NCBI GenBank assembly: GCA_041748075.1
Contig: JBGTDX010000167.1
Span: forward strand, 1 to 42,249
From: JBGSYJ01 sp041748075
GTDB taxonomy: Bacteria; Acidobacteriota; Thermoanaerobaculia; Gp7-AA8
Direction: 5' to 3'
Length of the DNA stretch: 42,249 nt
The notes under the pieces were generated by a model. The model was not told the origin of the DNA. It ran no database searches and saw only the letters and a list, made by a program, of their open reading frames with translations. Positions 32,484 through 41,265 of this stretch are shown piece by piece; positions within the stretch are counted from its first letter, which is position 1; each line of letters opens with the position of its first letter. The position numbers and the translations under genes are program-made.

Positions 32484-35400
32484 ATGATCGGCGCGGAATC
32501 GCTGATCACATGCCGGGATACGCGTGCTGTTGCCGAACTGATGGAGGCAATCGGATACCCGGCGAGCCCGATTCCGATCGTCACCGACGAATGGGAGCGG
32601 ATCGGGATCGAGTGTACGTTCTCGCCGCAGTCCCGCCTCAGCCATCTGTGCAGGTTGCCGACGCTTCACTTATTCGCTCTCGAGTCGGATGTCCTGGAGC
32701 GCGATTCGTGCGCCAAATTCATACATAGTTACGAAAAGGTTAATTGTATTGTTAAACCAGTCATAATTAATATTGCTCCTTCTGCAGGCGTTCTCGCGAT
32801 GTACGCGGGTGCAGCGTCGGGCAGGGTGAAGGCCCGGGAGATCTCGCTGGCCGCGCCGAGAACGCGGGATGTCGAAGCGTTCAACATGATCGAGTTGAAC
32901 GGTGATGTCGAAGGGCCGGAGCGGCTCTTCGACCGCGCACTCGACCGCGTGGGTCTCGGCAGGGAGTTCTTTCGCCGATTCCGACAGGCATGGTTTGCGA
33001 TACGCGAAGAGCTGCGAGCCCAATTCGCCCGGGAGCCGGATGACGAGATCAGCGCTGAATCCCTCCTCATTCTTTCCCGCATTCTCTTTCTCTACTTCAT
33101 ACAGGAGAAGGGATGGCTCGATGCCAACCGGCGATTCCTGGTGGATCACTTTCACGCTGCAGTCGCCCATGGAGAAGAGTTCTTCTCATCGCGTCTGACG
33201 CGGTTGTTCTTTGGGTGTCTGAACCGGCCACGGACGCAGCGCGATGCCGAAGCCCGCGCTCTGGGCTCGATCCCCTATCTGAACGGCGGTCTTTTCGACA
33301 AGTCGTCGTTCGAGAGACGCCATGATGAAGTGAGCCTGTCGAACGCGCTGCTCCACCAGGTGATCGAAGGGGTGTTCGAACGTTTCTCGTTCTCGACCGA
33401 GGAAGGTGAAGAAGAAGACGCGCATATCGATCCCGAGATGCTGGGGAGAGTATTCGAGTCACTGATGGCTGGTGAAGATCGGCTCGCATCGGGCAGCTTT
33501 TACACTCCGCGCGAGATCGTCGACCGTCTTGCGGGCGATTCGATTCTGCGGTGGCTGCTCGAGGGGCGGGAGGAATTGATCGAATCGTTCTCCGTCTCAG
33601 AAGAGCTCGGAGGTCGTGTAAGTCAGTCGATGGCGGCCGAACTGCTCGAGCGGCTCGGCACTCTGAAGATCATCGATCCCGCATGCGGCTCCGGAGCCTT
33701 CCTTCTGTCTGCAGTGCGGGTCATAGAGTCGCTTCAGCGACGACTCTCCCTCCGCGCATGCGTGAGCATCGAGGACCGGTTGCGCCAGCGAATCGTGGAG
33801 AGCTCGATCCACGGTGTCGATCTGAAGCCTGAGGCGGTTCGCCTGTGCGAGCTGCGACTCTGGCTGGCGATCGTCTCGGAGTCGGATGCCGAGATCAATT
33901 CGATTCCGCCGTTGCCGAACCTCGACCGGAACATTTTTCAGGGCAGCGCTCTGCTTGGAGCCCTCGACTTTCTGGGCGACGGCCGCGGGGAGATCTATCG
34001 CGAGTGGTCGTATGCCCTGCGTGCTCGCGCTCTGATGCTCGGCAATTACCGTCGATGCAGCACGGAGGCGAAACCTCACCTCTCCCGCGCGTTGCGGGAG
34101 GCGGACAGGAGTCTGGCTCAAGCGTTGATCGGCAAGGCGATCTCAGCGGACAGAGCCGAGCTGCGTCGGCCCGACGCACAGACGCTTTTACCGGGTGTCG
34201 ATCGAGCCCCGGAATCCCGGCCGACCCGTACGAGAGCATCGGACCTCCGCCGGCGCATCGAAGGTCTCGAGAGGGAATTGAAGAAAGTGCGCCGTGGCGA
34301 ACTGGGATTCTTTTCGTTCGAGGTCCACTACGCACACGTGATGTCCGAGGGCGGCTTCGATCTGGTCATGGGGAATCCTCCCTGGGTACGAAGCAGCCGT
34401 ATTCCGCCGGCGATACGAGCCATGCTTCAGGAGCGCTATCGCACCTTCCGCGCGCCGGCGAAGGGATTTTCGCAACCTGATCTCGCGGTCGCATTCTGCG
34501 AGAAGTCGATGCAGATTGCGCGTCCGGGCGGAGTCATATCTCTGCTCGTTCCCGCAAAGGTCGCGACTGCGTCCTATGCATCGCGGCTTCGCTCGATTCT
34601 GATGACCGAGACTGAGCTCGTCGCAGTTCACGACTGGAGTCACCGGGCCAGAAATCTGTTTGATGCGGATACGTTCCCGATGTCGTTGATGATGCGGAAA
34701 GAACGTCGCGGCTCTGCTCGTGTTGACATCGGCAGCGACGGATACTCGTGCACCGTTGACCAATCCGTTGTGCCTCTGGACGGTGACGGCTCGCCGTGGC
34801 TTCTGGTTCCTGCGGAAGTCCGCTCAGTCATTCATAAAATGCGGCAGGCGCATCCGACGCTCGCGGAGACTCTGGGACGCAACCCGGTCATGGGAGTGAA
34901 GACGGGAGCGAATCGAAAGTTCTTTCTCGATGAACTCGTCACGCATCCTGCTGGAAACCTGTTTTCGCCGGCGATGGGCATCGAGATTCCGCGAACCGCT
35001 GTCTGCCGGACCATACGGGGACGCGACCTCCGGGCATGGAGGGCGGAGGCCTCCACGTGGATGCTGTGGCCCCCGGTGAACGGCTGGGGCCCCGGGTGCG
35101 CATGGGTGGACGCGCTGGCGCGGGTGCTCGGAATGGATCGCGAGGAGATTCGTCTTTCGTGGGTTCGCGCCGAACACCTCGGCCCGAAGGTAGCGTGGAA
35201 GGACGTCTCACGGGGACTGCGGGCTGCTGCGATTCCCGCGACGACCTGGATCGACGGATTCGAGTTTCCTCTGATACCGAACCAGACTCTGTATTCAATC
35301 GACACCGCATCGATGGAAGAAGCGCACATGCTCGCAGCGCTGCTCAATTCCACCGTTGCACGCGCGCTTTGCGTGTCCACGGCAGAGCGAGCCAAAGACC

Positions 35401-35642
35401 GCCACTTCCGCTTCTTCGGCTCGCTGATCGCCGCGTTGCCGCTCCCGCGACTCGAGTCCGGAAGTGCGGCGCAGCAGGCTCTGGTCCGGCTGGCCAGGCA
35501 GGCCGAGGCTGGCGCAAATGTTCAGCAGACGCTCGACATCATCGTGATGCAGGCCTATGGACTCGATCAACGGGAGATGGAAGTTCTCGCCCGCTACGAG
35601 CGAACGAAAGTCGGTGCGGCTCGAGGAACCTCTGATGAATGA
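32484..35642 (+). CDS. Eco57I/PglX-like N6-adenine DNA methyltransferase, first gene of a methylase-helicase module
   Basis: This 1052-aa protein is a large SAM-dependent DNA methyltransferase. The N-terminal part (1-330) has a helical region with FLYFIQEKGWL (about 210), as in Eco57I-type enzymes. The methylase core shows SGSFYTPREIVDRLA (about 337), SAM motif I DPACGSGAF (about 398) and catalytic motif IV GNPPWV (about 630), specific for exocyclic amino methylation. The last third (GVKTGANRKFF, RGRDLRAWR, then ALLNSTVARAL) resembles a target-recognition region. I see no PD-(D/E)XK or HNH nuclease motif. GGAGG at 32471 with 8-nt spacing selects ATG 32484 over GTG 32475. The helicase follows after 61 bp on the same strand. 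Such pairs are linked to anti-phage functions; restriction by this one is not shown. Confidence 0.88.
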   Translation: MIGAESLITCRDTRAVAELMEAIGYPASPIPIVTDEWERIGIECTFSPQSRLSHLCRLPTLHLFALESDVLERDSCAKFIHSYEKVNCIVKPVIINIAPSAGVLAMYAGAASGRVKAREISLAAPRTRDVEAFNMIELNGDVEGPERLFDRALDRVGLGREFFRRFRQAWFAIREELRAQFAREPDDEISAESLLILSRILFLYFIQEKGWLDANRRFLVDHFHAAVAHGEEFFSSRLTRLFFGCLNRPRTQRDAEARALGSIPYLNGGLFDKSSFERRHDEVSLSNALLHQVIEGVFERFSFSTEEGEEEDAHIDPEMLGRVFESLMAGEDRLASGSFYTPREIVDRLAGDSILRWLLEGREELIESFSVSEELGGRVSQSMAAELLERLGTLKIIDPACGSGAFLLSAVRVIESLQRRLSLRACVSIEDRLRQRIVESSIHGVDLKPEAVRLCELRLWLAIVSESDAEINSIPPLPNLDRNIFQGSALLGALDFLGDGRGEIYREWSYALRARALMLGNYRRCSTEAKPHLSRALREADRSLAQALIGKAISADRAELRRPDAQTLLPGVDRAPESRPTRTRASDLRRRIEGLERELKKVRRGELGFFSFEVHYAHVMSEGGFDLVMGNPPWVRSSRIPPAIRAMLQERYRTFRAPAKGFSQPDLAVAFCEKSMQIARPGGVISLLVPAKVATASYASRLRSILMTETELVAVHDWSHRARNLFDADTFPMSLMMRKERRGSARVDIGSDGYSCTVDQSVVPLDGDGSPWLLVPAEVRSVIHKMRQAHPTLAETLGRNPVMGVKTGANRKFFLDELVTHPAGNLFSPAMGIEIPRTAVCRTIRGRDLRAWRAEASTWMLWPPVNGWGPGCAWVDALARVLGMDREEIRLSWVRAEHLGPKVAWKDVSRGLRAAAIPATTWIDGFEFPLIPNQTLYSIDTASMEEAHMLAALLNSTVARALCVSTAERAKDRHFRFFGSLIAALPLPRLESGSAAQQALVRLARQAEAGANVQQTLDIIVMQAYGLDQREMEVLARYERTKVGAARGTSDE

Positions 35643-35691
35643 AGGCGGTGGAACGCCGCCATCCAGCCATGCGCCTGTTCCATGACAGGAA

Positions 35692-35697
35692 TAAAGT
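35692..35697 (+). promoter_or_regulatory. TAAAGT -10-like element before the helicase gene
   Basis: TAAAGT ends 6 nt before the helicase ATG, the same spacing as other putative leaderless starts here. The only SD-like bases (AGGA) are 13 nt away. The gene may therefore also have its own transcript. Confidence 0.25.
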
Positions 35698-35703
35698 CGT
35701 CAG

Positions 35704-37800
35704 ATGATCGACCGGAGTGAGCTCCTCACAGAATTCATCCGAGCCCGATTCGCGCGGCAATTCGAGCATTCACTCCTCGCGTCGCATCAGCAGACCGCGC
35801 TCACTCGCAGCATGGAGATGATTCGGAGACGGGGTGGGGCGATCCTTGCGGACGAACCGGGTATGGGAAAGTCATTCGTTGCCGCGGCGGTAGCTCTGCT
35901 GTTCCACAGAGAAGGGCTGGATCTGGAGCTCATTGTTCCAGCATCGCTCCGGGGACAGTGGATCGAAACTCTCCGTCGATTCGAGCTCTTGGAAAGCTCA
36001 ATTCTCAGTCATGAGTCGCTGCATCGGAGACCGGCCGGGATTCGCGCGCATCGATCCCGATTGGTCGTCGTGGACGAGGCGCACCGTTTCAGGAATCCGC
36101 AGACGAAGCGTTATCGCGCGCTTTGCGACAGAGTGATCGGGCAGCCAGTCCTTCTTGTGACGGCCACGCCGGTGTGCAACCGTCTCGAGGATCTGCTCGC
36201 ATTGTTGCGGATCTACGCTGCCGACGACGTCCTGCGACAGGAAGGGATTCCGTCACTGACCAGGCTGTTCGCTGAGGCGGAGTCCGAACCTCTTCAGCGT
36301 ATGATCGAAGAGCTCGTAATACGGCGGACGCGTGAGCTCCTTCCCGCGAAGCTTGCCTTTTCCGATGTCGAACGCAAAGTCGTTGCGTTTGAAGTGGAGC
36401 AGGGTGAAGAGATCTCTGCCGGCATCGATGAGCTTCGGTTTCCGCTGATCGTCAGGCCGGGCGAGCGCCGGCTTCTGAGAATGCTGTTATGGAAGCGGCT
36501 CGAATCCAGCCAGGCTGCCCTTCGCGAGTCCCTCGTAAGGCAGCGCCGCTTCTACCGGAGGGCGCTCGAAGCCGGAGCCGACGGGTGCCGTTTGACCAAA
36601 CGGGAGTTTCTCCGGGTTTTCGGTGACCATGGCGAGGAGGTGCCCTTCCAGGATTTGATGTTCAGGGCCTTCTGGTTCCAGCCGGGGGGCGGCAGCGAGG
36701 AGGACGTCGTCGCGATTGAGCGCGAGTTGGCTGCGATCGAAGGGATTCTCGGAATTCTGCGGGAGTCAGCCAGCCTCAAGGTGCAGGCTCTCATCGCACT
36801 CGGTGAGGACATGGATGATAAGCGGATTCTGATCTTCACTTCTGCCATAGCGACAGCAAGGGTCGTGTACGAGAGTCTGCGCCCGGGACGACGCGCTGCT
36901 CTCGTTACATCAGGCAGAGCCGTCGTTGACCGCGATGTCTGTACGAAAGAGCACGCGTTTCATCAGTTCGGCGTGGGCAGGCTGGATCTGCTCGTTGCGA
37001 CTGATCTCGCCTCCGAAGGACTCAATCTCCAAACCGCAAATGTCGTCATCCACTTCGATCTTCCATGGAATCCGGTGAAGTTCGACCAGCGAAATGCACG
37101 GGCAGCGCGTATTGGTCAGAAAGCGGGCGTGCGTGCGTACTACTTCGTACCTTCGAGCCGGCGGGATCGTCGCCACTCGCTGAGAACGATCTCCAGCAAG
37201 GCGCAGATGGTCCGCACTCTCTTCGGTCGCGGCTCGAGAGGTTGGGTTCCGTCAGCGATCCGTGGGCAGGCGTTGCTGGAGCTTTCGATGATGCGGGCCT
37301 GTGAAGAACGTTTAAAGAGTCCGCTCCCGACGACGCGTATTGCAACCAGCGGCGATGGCTCGCCATTCGTTCGGTTCCGCGAGATCACGGGCGCTGAAAT
37401 TGTCGAACGCATTGCGATCGTCGACGGAGGTCGTCTGCAATTCGACTGGGCTCGAATCGGCCGGGCGATCTCATCGGAGACCACGGCGGCCTGCGATTCA
37501 GTCTACGTGGATCCGGCAATCGAGGATCACCGACTGCGACTGGAGAATCGGTTCGTGATGCCCGGCAGGATCGCTGCCCAGCCGCGCCTGACATTGCGCC
37601 GCAAGCTCGAGTTGCTGGGCATCTGGGGCAATCGCTGGGGCGGGCTGCTTGCTGCGTGTTACCGCGATGGGGTCGAGTGCGCAATCCGCGTGGCTGCGGA
37701 AGGAGAATTGACTCGTGAAACCGCGGAGAATCTGGCGGACATGCTCACCGCGAACTGTACGGTGCATCCCTCATTCGTGCGCCTGCAGCGAGTTCTGTAG
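35704..37800 (+). CDS. SNF2-type (RapA-like) DEAH helicase, second gene of the methylase-helicase module
   Basis: This 698-aa superfamily 2 ATPase is probably a DNA translocase. Motif I reads ILADEPGMGKSF (about 47-58), motif II VVVDEAHRF (about 122-130), motif III LLVTATPVCNRLEDLLALL, then a helicase C domain with ILIFTSAIATARVVY, LLVATDLASEGLNLQTANVVIHFDLPWNP and motif VI QRNARAARIGQ (about 462). This set is typical of the SNF2/RapA group, also found in DISARM DrmD and related defence helicases. The C-terminal 190 residues are unassigned and show no nuclease motif that I recognise. It ends 22 bp before the convergent cohesin gene. Confidence 0.9.
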   Translation: MIDRSELLTEFIRARFARQFEHSLLASHQQTALTRSMEMIRRRGGAILADEPGMGKSFVAAAVALLFHREGLDLELIVPASLRGQWIETLRRFELLESSILSHESLHRRPAGIRAHRSRLVVVDEAHRFRNPQTKRYRALCDRVIGQPVLLVTATPVCNRLEDLLALLRIYAADDVLRQEGIPSLTRLFAEAESEPLQRMIEELVIRRTRELLPAKLAFSDVERKVVAFEVEQGEEISAGIDELRFPLIVRPGERRLLRMLLWKRLESSQAALRESLVRQRRFYRRALEAGADGCRLTKREFLRVFGDHGEEVPFQDLMFRAFWFQPGGGSEEDVVAIERELAAIEGILGILRESASLKVQALIALGEDMDDKRILIFTSAIATARVVYESLRPGRRAALVTSGRAVVDRDVCTKEHAFHQFGVGRLDLLVATDLASEGLNLQTANVVIHFDLPWNPVKFDQRNARAARIGQKAGVRAYYFVPSSRRDRRHSLRTISSKAQMVRTLFGRGSRGWVPSAIRGQALLELSMMRACEERLKSPLPTTRIATSGDGSPFVRFREITGAEIVERIAIVDGGRLQFDWARIGRAISSETTAACDSVYVDPAIEDHRLRLENRFVMPGRIAAQPRLTLRRKLELLGIWGNRWGGLLAACYRDGVECAIRVAAEGELTRETAENLADMLTANCTVHPSFVRLQRVL

Positions 37801-37822
37801 CACCGACCGCCGAGGAGGTCTC

Positions 37823-39109
37823 TCAGCGCGGCATCTGCAGCAACGGCGCGCCGGTTCCCCGGTCCCGCCTCGAGATGTACGCGAAGTAACGCGCCCTTTC
37901 GTCGGATGAGATCAACTCGATGAGCAGCGTGTCGCGGGGATGCGCTGCTCCGTGGCTCCGAAGGTCGATCCCTCCGATCAGGCCGCCGGGAAGCAGTGTC
38001 CAGGTCCGCCGCGTGAGCGTCTGCCCTTCGGAGGTCCGCACTTCCACCAGCACCGTGGTCGTCACATCACCGGCATTGATGAGAGTCAGCAGGAACGGCT
38101 CGTCGACGTGCGCGGTGGCGACAACGAACGTCCGTTTTTCATTCGTACGGATCAACTTCTTCCACCCGACGATCGGTAGATCGCGCTCGTGAATGGCCTC
38201 GTTCCCTCTGCGCTCGATCGAACGTGCGGTCAGGACCAGATCGGGGGAGCTCGCTTCGATCAGGACCGCACCCTGTGCCGGCGCGCTGCCCGAGCTTCCC
38301 ATAGAGATCGTCCGTACGACATCCTCGAGAGTGCGTACCTCGCCGGAGCGGAGTCCGATCTCGCGGCTCATGCTTGTGCCGGATGGCTGCACGAGCGTCA
38401 TGAGGACGCGCGCGTCCCGACCTGACGGATTCGACATCGTCAGAGATGTCGTCCCCGGGTGGCCTTCCGGTTCCGGTAGAGCCGATAGCGGGAGAAGCCA
38501 CTTCGAGGGAAAGAGCTCCTGGGCGGAGGGAACGTTCTGATCCGATTCTCGATCGCCGGGCCCGTCTTCGTCCGCCGAGCCGCGAGCCTCTTCGTGCCTG
38601 CCCGAGCTCAGCGGGAGAACGAGTGGCGACGAAGGTCCCGCAAGCGGGACGGTCTCGGCATTGCGGTCGGCGGCGTCCAGTGGGGCCTCGAGCCGAACCG
38701 ACGCCGTTCCTTCCGCGTTCGGGACGACGTCGAAACGGATTCGTGCGAGCAGCCCGTCGCTCAACACGGAGATCGGCGCGTCGGGATCGTAGATCGCAAT
38801 CCCGAGCCTGCCCTGTTCCGGCATCGGAAAGGTGTGCGCAACGAACCCCGATGGGAGGTTGAAGGTCACCCGGCTGCCGGAACTGCGGAGATCGAATGCG
38901 AGCCTGGAAGCGTCGTATTCGACGACGAACGTCAACGCGGCGATCCTGGACTGCGAGTTTTCGAGATGGATCTCGATTTCTACGGCGGCACCTGCACTGG
39001 CGGCGGACGAGGTCAGCAGCAGCCGGGCTGGTTCCTCCTGGGCAGTGAGATCGAAGGCGAGAAGACAGAGCAGGGCCGCAAATAGGCGCGGCATCTGTTT
39101 CGGTTTCAT
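37823..39109 (-). CDS. Secreted protein with a cohesin-like domain
   Basis: This 428-aa exported protein has a signal peptide (residues 1-23, ending LTAQ). A cohesin/Big-like beta-sandwich spans about residues 28-165: VEIEIHLENSQSRIAALTF, VEYDASRLAF, and GLLARIRFDVVPNAEGTASV. A linker rich in Asp, Glu and Ser follows, then a second beta-rich part (about 215-428) without recognised family. Its repeated short strands (LLTLINAGDVTTTVLVEV) suggest another Ig-like domain. Cohesin domains bind dockerins in cellulosomes but occur in many bacteria without them; no dockerin protein is visible here. I chose the ATG at 39109 because it precedes the signal peptide directly. Confidence 0.8.
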   Translation of the reverse strand: MKPKQMPRLFAALLCLLAFDLTAQEEPARLLLTSSAASAGAAVEIEIHLENSQSRIAALTFVVEYDASRLAFDLRSSGSRVTFNLPSGFVAHTFPMPEQGRLGIAIYDPDAPISVLSDGLLARIRFDVVPNAEGTASVRLEAPLDAADRNAETVPLAGPSSPLVLPLSSGRHEEARGSADEDGPGDRESDQNVPSAQELFPSKWLLPLSALPEPEGHPGTTSLTMSNPSGRDARVLMTLVQPSGTSMSREIGLRSGEVRTLEDVVRTISMGSSGSAPAQGAVLIEASSPDLVLTARSIERRGNEAIHERDLPIVGWKKLIRTNEKRTFVVATAHVDEPFLLTLINAGDVTTTVLVEVRTSEGQTLTRRTWTLLPGGLIGGIDLRSHGAAHPRDTLLIELISSDERARYFAYISRRDRGTGAPLLQMPR

Positions 39110-39231
39110 AGGGTCTCGTGGGCTGATCGGATCCGGCCTCGAAGTATGGCTCGAGCAAGTCTCATTCCGTACCGGAGGTTCGCCGGTGCGGCAGGACGCC
39201 CGCCTGGTCCGCATCACGGAGAGCATACCGA

Positions 39232-39237
39232 TATAAT
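39232..39237 (+). promoter_or_regulatory. TATAAT -10 of the response-regulator gene
   Basis: A perfect TATAAT ends 6 nt before an ATG at 39244, predicting that transcription starts at or next to this ATG. The -35 is not recognisable. Confidence 0.5.
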
Positions 39238-39243
39238 CGCATC

Positions 39244-39273
39244 ATGAGACAGAGAAATGGGGCCGGGCTCTGA
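39244..39273 (+). CDS. Putative nine-residue leader peptide (MRQRNGAGL) coupled to the response regulator
   Basis: ATG 39244 opens a nine-codon frame ending TGA at 39271-39273. That stop overlaps the CTG (39270-39272) at which response-regulator homology begins, in the same 4-nt style as ATGA and GTGA couplings. The frame starts where TATAAT predicts the 5' end. The frame is too short to judge by composition; this is a structural argument. Confidence 0.35.
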   Translation: MRQRNGAGL

Positions 39274-40676
39274 AACTTCTGATCGTCGACGACGAAGAGT
39301 CCCTGCGTGTGGTGCTGACTGCGGTCTTCGAAGGCGAGCGATGGGCAGTCAGCAGCGCCGGCTCGCTGGCGGAAGCGCGCGTGGAGCTGCAGAAGAACGA
39401 GCCGGATCTGATTTTGTGCGATCTGATGATGCCGGACGGGTCTGGCATCGACCTGCTGCGTGAGGTCCACGCCCAGAATCCGAAGATTCCGGTCATCATG
39501 ATCACCGGGGACACCTCACACAAATCCGCGGTCGAGGCCCTCAAGGCAGGGGCCTACGATTACATCGGCAAGCCCTTCGACAACGACGAGCTCAAGATCA
39601 TCGTCCGCAAAGCGGTGGAGCGGCGGGAGCTGGAAGAGGAGAATGTTCATCTCCGCACGGAGCTCGAAGAGCGATTCACGTTCTCCAGCATTACCGGCAA
39701 GAGCCGCAAGATGCAGGAGATCTTTTCGGTGGTTTCGCGCATCGCCGAGACCAATTCGACGGTGCTGATTTCGGGAGAGTCCGGGACGGGCAAGGAGCTC
39801 ATCGCCCGGGCCATTCACTATCGCTCACAGCGACGCGGCAAGTTCGTTTCGATCAATTGCGGTGCTCTGCCGGAGAATCTTCTCGAGTCGGAGCTCTTCG
39901 GCCATGAGAAGGGCGCGTTCACGGGCGCGATCCGCGAAAAGAAAGGCCTTTTCCAGGAAGCTGAGCGAGGAACGATCTTTCTCGACGAGATCGGCGAAAT
40001 GTCGACCGTCATGCAGATCAAGCTGCTGCGGGTTCTGCAGGAGCGAACGCTGCGCAAGGTCGGTGGTAATGAGGAAGTGCCTGTCGAGGTCCGCGTGATT
40101 GCCGCGACCAATCGGGATCTGGTCGAGTCGATCGCCGCCGGCACGTTCCGCGAAGATCTGTTCTACCGGATCAACGTCATACCGATCGAGCTTCCGCCCT
40201 TGCGCTACCGGAGAGAGGACATCCCGCTGCTGGCCCATCACTTCATCAGCAAGTACAGCACCGCGAACGGCCTTCCCGTGCGGAAGATATCTGTCGATGC
40301 GATGAAGGCCCTCGAGCGCTACAGCTGGCCGGGAAACGTTCGCGAGCTCGAGAACGTCATCGAACGGATGATCGCGCTCGAGACGTCCGATGTCCTCATG
40401 ACGCGATCTCTACCCGACAATGTCGTCTTCGGGGTGTCGATTCACGAAGAGCGCTACGAGCTTCCACCAGAGGGCATCAATCTGGAAAATCACCTCGAGG
40501 AAATCGGAAAGACCATGATGCTCAAAGCTCTCTCGCGAACCAATGGTGTGCAGAGTCAGGCAGCTGAACTGCTTCAGATGTCGTTCCGCTCGTTTCGCTA
40601 CTATGCGAAGAAGTATGACCTCATTCCGAAGGACAGCAAAGTCGAGGGTGGAGTGGAAGCCGTTGAAGAAAGCTGA
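39270..40676 (+). CDS. NtrC-family sigma-54 response regulator, apparent CTG start
   Basis: This 468-aa transcription activator has a receiver domain (LLIVDDEE acidic pocket, phospho-acceptor Asp51 in LILCDLMMPDG, MITGDT, IGKPFDN), an AAA+ domain (Walker A GESGTGKE near 168, GAFTGA near 216, contacting sigma-54, and FREDLFYRINVI), and a Fis-type HTH (SQAAELLQMSFRSFRYYAKKY). The C-terminus resembles PilR. A GTG start at 39309 would remove LKLLIVDDEESLR, including the acidic pocket that is essential for phosphorylation. No ATG, GTG or TTG exists in-frame upstream of it before a stop. CTG at 39270 gives exactly the usual start, LKLLIVDDEE. No sensor kinase is adjacent. Confidence 0.88.
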   Translation: MKLLIVDDEESLRVVLTAVFEGERWAVSSAGSLAEARVELQKNEPDLILCDLMMPDGSGIDLLREVHAQNPKIPVIMITGDTSHKSAVEALKAGAYDYIGKPFDNDELKIIVRKAVERRELEEENVHLRTELEERFTFSSITGKSRKMQEIFSVVSRIAETNSTVLISGESGTGKELIARAIHYRSQRRGKFVSINCGALPENLLESELFGHEKGAFTGAIREKKGLFQEAERGTIFLDEIGEMSTVMQIKLLRVLQERTLRKVGGNEEVPVEVRVIAATNRDLVESIAAGTFREDLFYRINVIPIELPPLRYRREDIPLLAHHFISKYSTANGLPVRKISVDAMKALERYSWPGNVRELENVIERMIALETSDVLMTRSLPDNVVFGVSIHEERYELPPEGINLENHLEEIGKTMMLKALSRTNGVQSQAAELLQMSFRSFRYYAKKYDLIPKDSKVEGGVEAVEES

Positions 40677-40677
40677 G

Positions 40678-41175
40678 ATGCACAAGGGTGCGGTGATGGT
40701 GGTAATCCTCGTCGCTCTGCTGTCTGGCGGCTGCGAGTCTCAGCGACAATCGCCTCCTTCCGAGACTCCTGCGATTCCGGCGCAGGCCTCCGGTCCGACG
40801 GCTGTCCTTCCCGATGGTTTCACCGTGAGACTCGAGCTTGCCACAAACGACGAGCTTCGCGCGCAAGGGCTCATGTATCGGGAGAGCCTTCTTCCCGGTC
40901 AGGGCATGCTGTTCCTGTTTCCCCAGCCGGGTGAGTATCCGTTCTGGATGAAAAACACGCTCATTCCGCTCGATATGATCTGGCTCGAGACCAGCGGCCG
41001 GATCGTGGCGATTCGTTCGGACGTCCCTCCCTGCCGGGCCGATCCGTGTCCCACATACGCGCCGGAAGCGATTTCCAGCTACGTTCTGGAGCTGGCTGCA
41101 GGCGAGGCCAGGGCTCACAATCTTGCCGTCGGGGATACGATCGCGCTTCAGAACCTCGGCGAGGTACAGCCGTAG
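40678..41175 (+). CDS. DUF192-family lipoprotein
   Basis: This 165-aa protein has a short signal ending in an SGGC lipobox-like sequence (Cys19), a low-complexity linker, then a complete DUF192 domain (about 50-165): MYRESLLPGQGMLFLFPQ, PFWMKNTLIPLDMIWLE, IVAIRSDVPPC and AVGDTIAL. DUF192 proteins are small, secreted or lipid-anchored, and of unknown function. The ATG is one base after the response-regulator stop. A TTG at 40663 is an alternative, and would add MKKAE to the signal. The two genes are probably one transcript. Confidence 0.8.
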   Translation: MHKGAVMVVILVALLSGGCESQRQSPPSETPAIPAQASGPTAVLPDGFTVRLELATNDELRAQGLMYRESLLPGQGMLFLFPQPGEYPFWMKNTLIPLDMIWLETSGRIVAIRSDVPPCRADPCPTYAPEAISSYVLELAAGEARAHNLAVGDTIALQNLGEVQP

Positions 41176-41265
41176 CCGAAAAGAGCCTCTGCGGGCGGGC
41201 GAAATCGGCCGGGCGTTCCGGCTGTTCTCGATAATTCGCGCCCGTGGTCCGGCCGCTATCCAATC

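Noticed and set aside
30676..32487. Very long plus-strand open frame (603 codons)
   Set aside because: It is the antisense of the AlkP-like gene. Its composition is typical of a shadow frame (Arg/His/Asp-rich), it has no family motif, and the minus strand carries recognisable domains and membrane segments.
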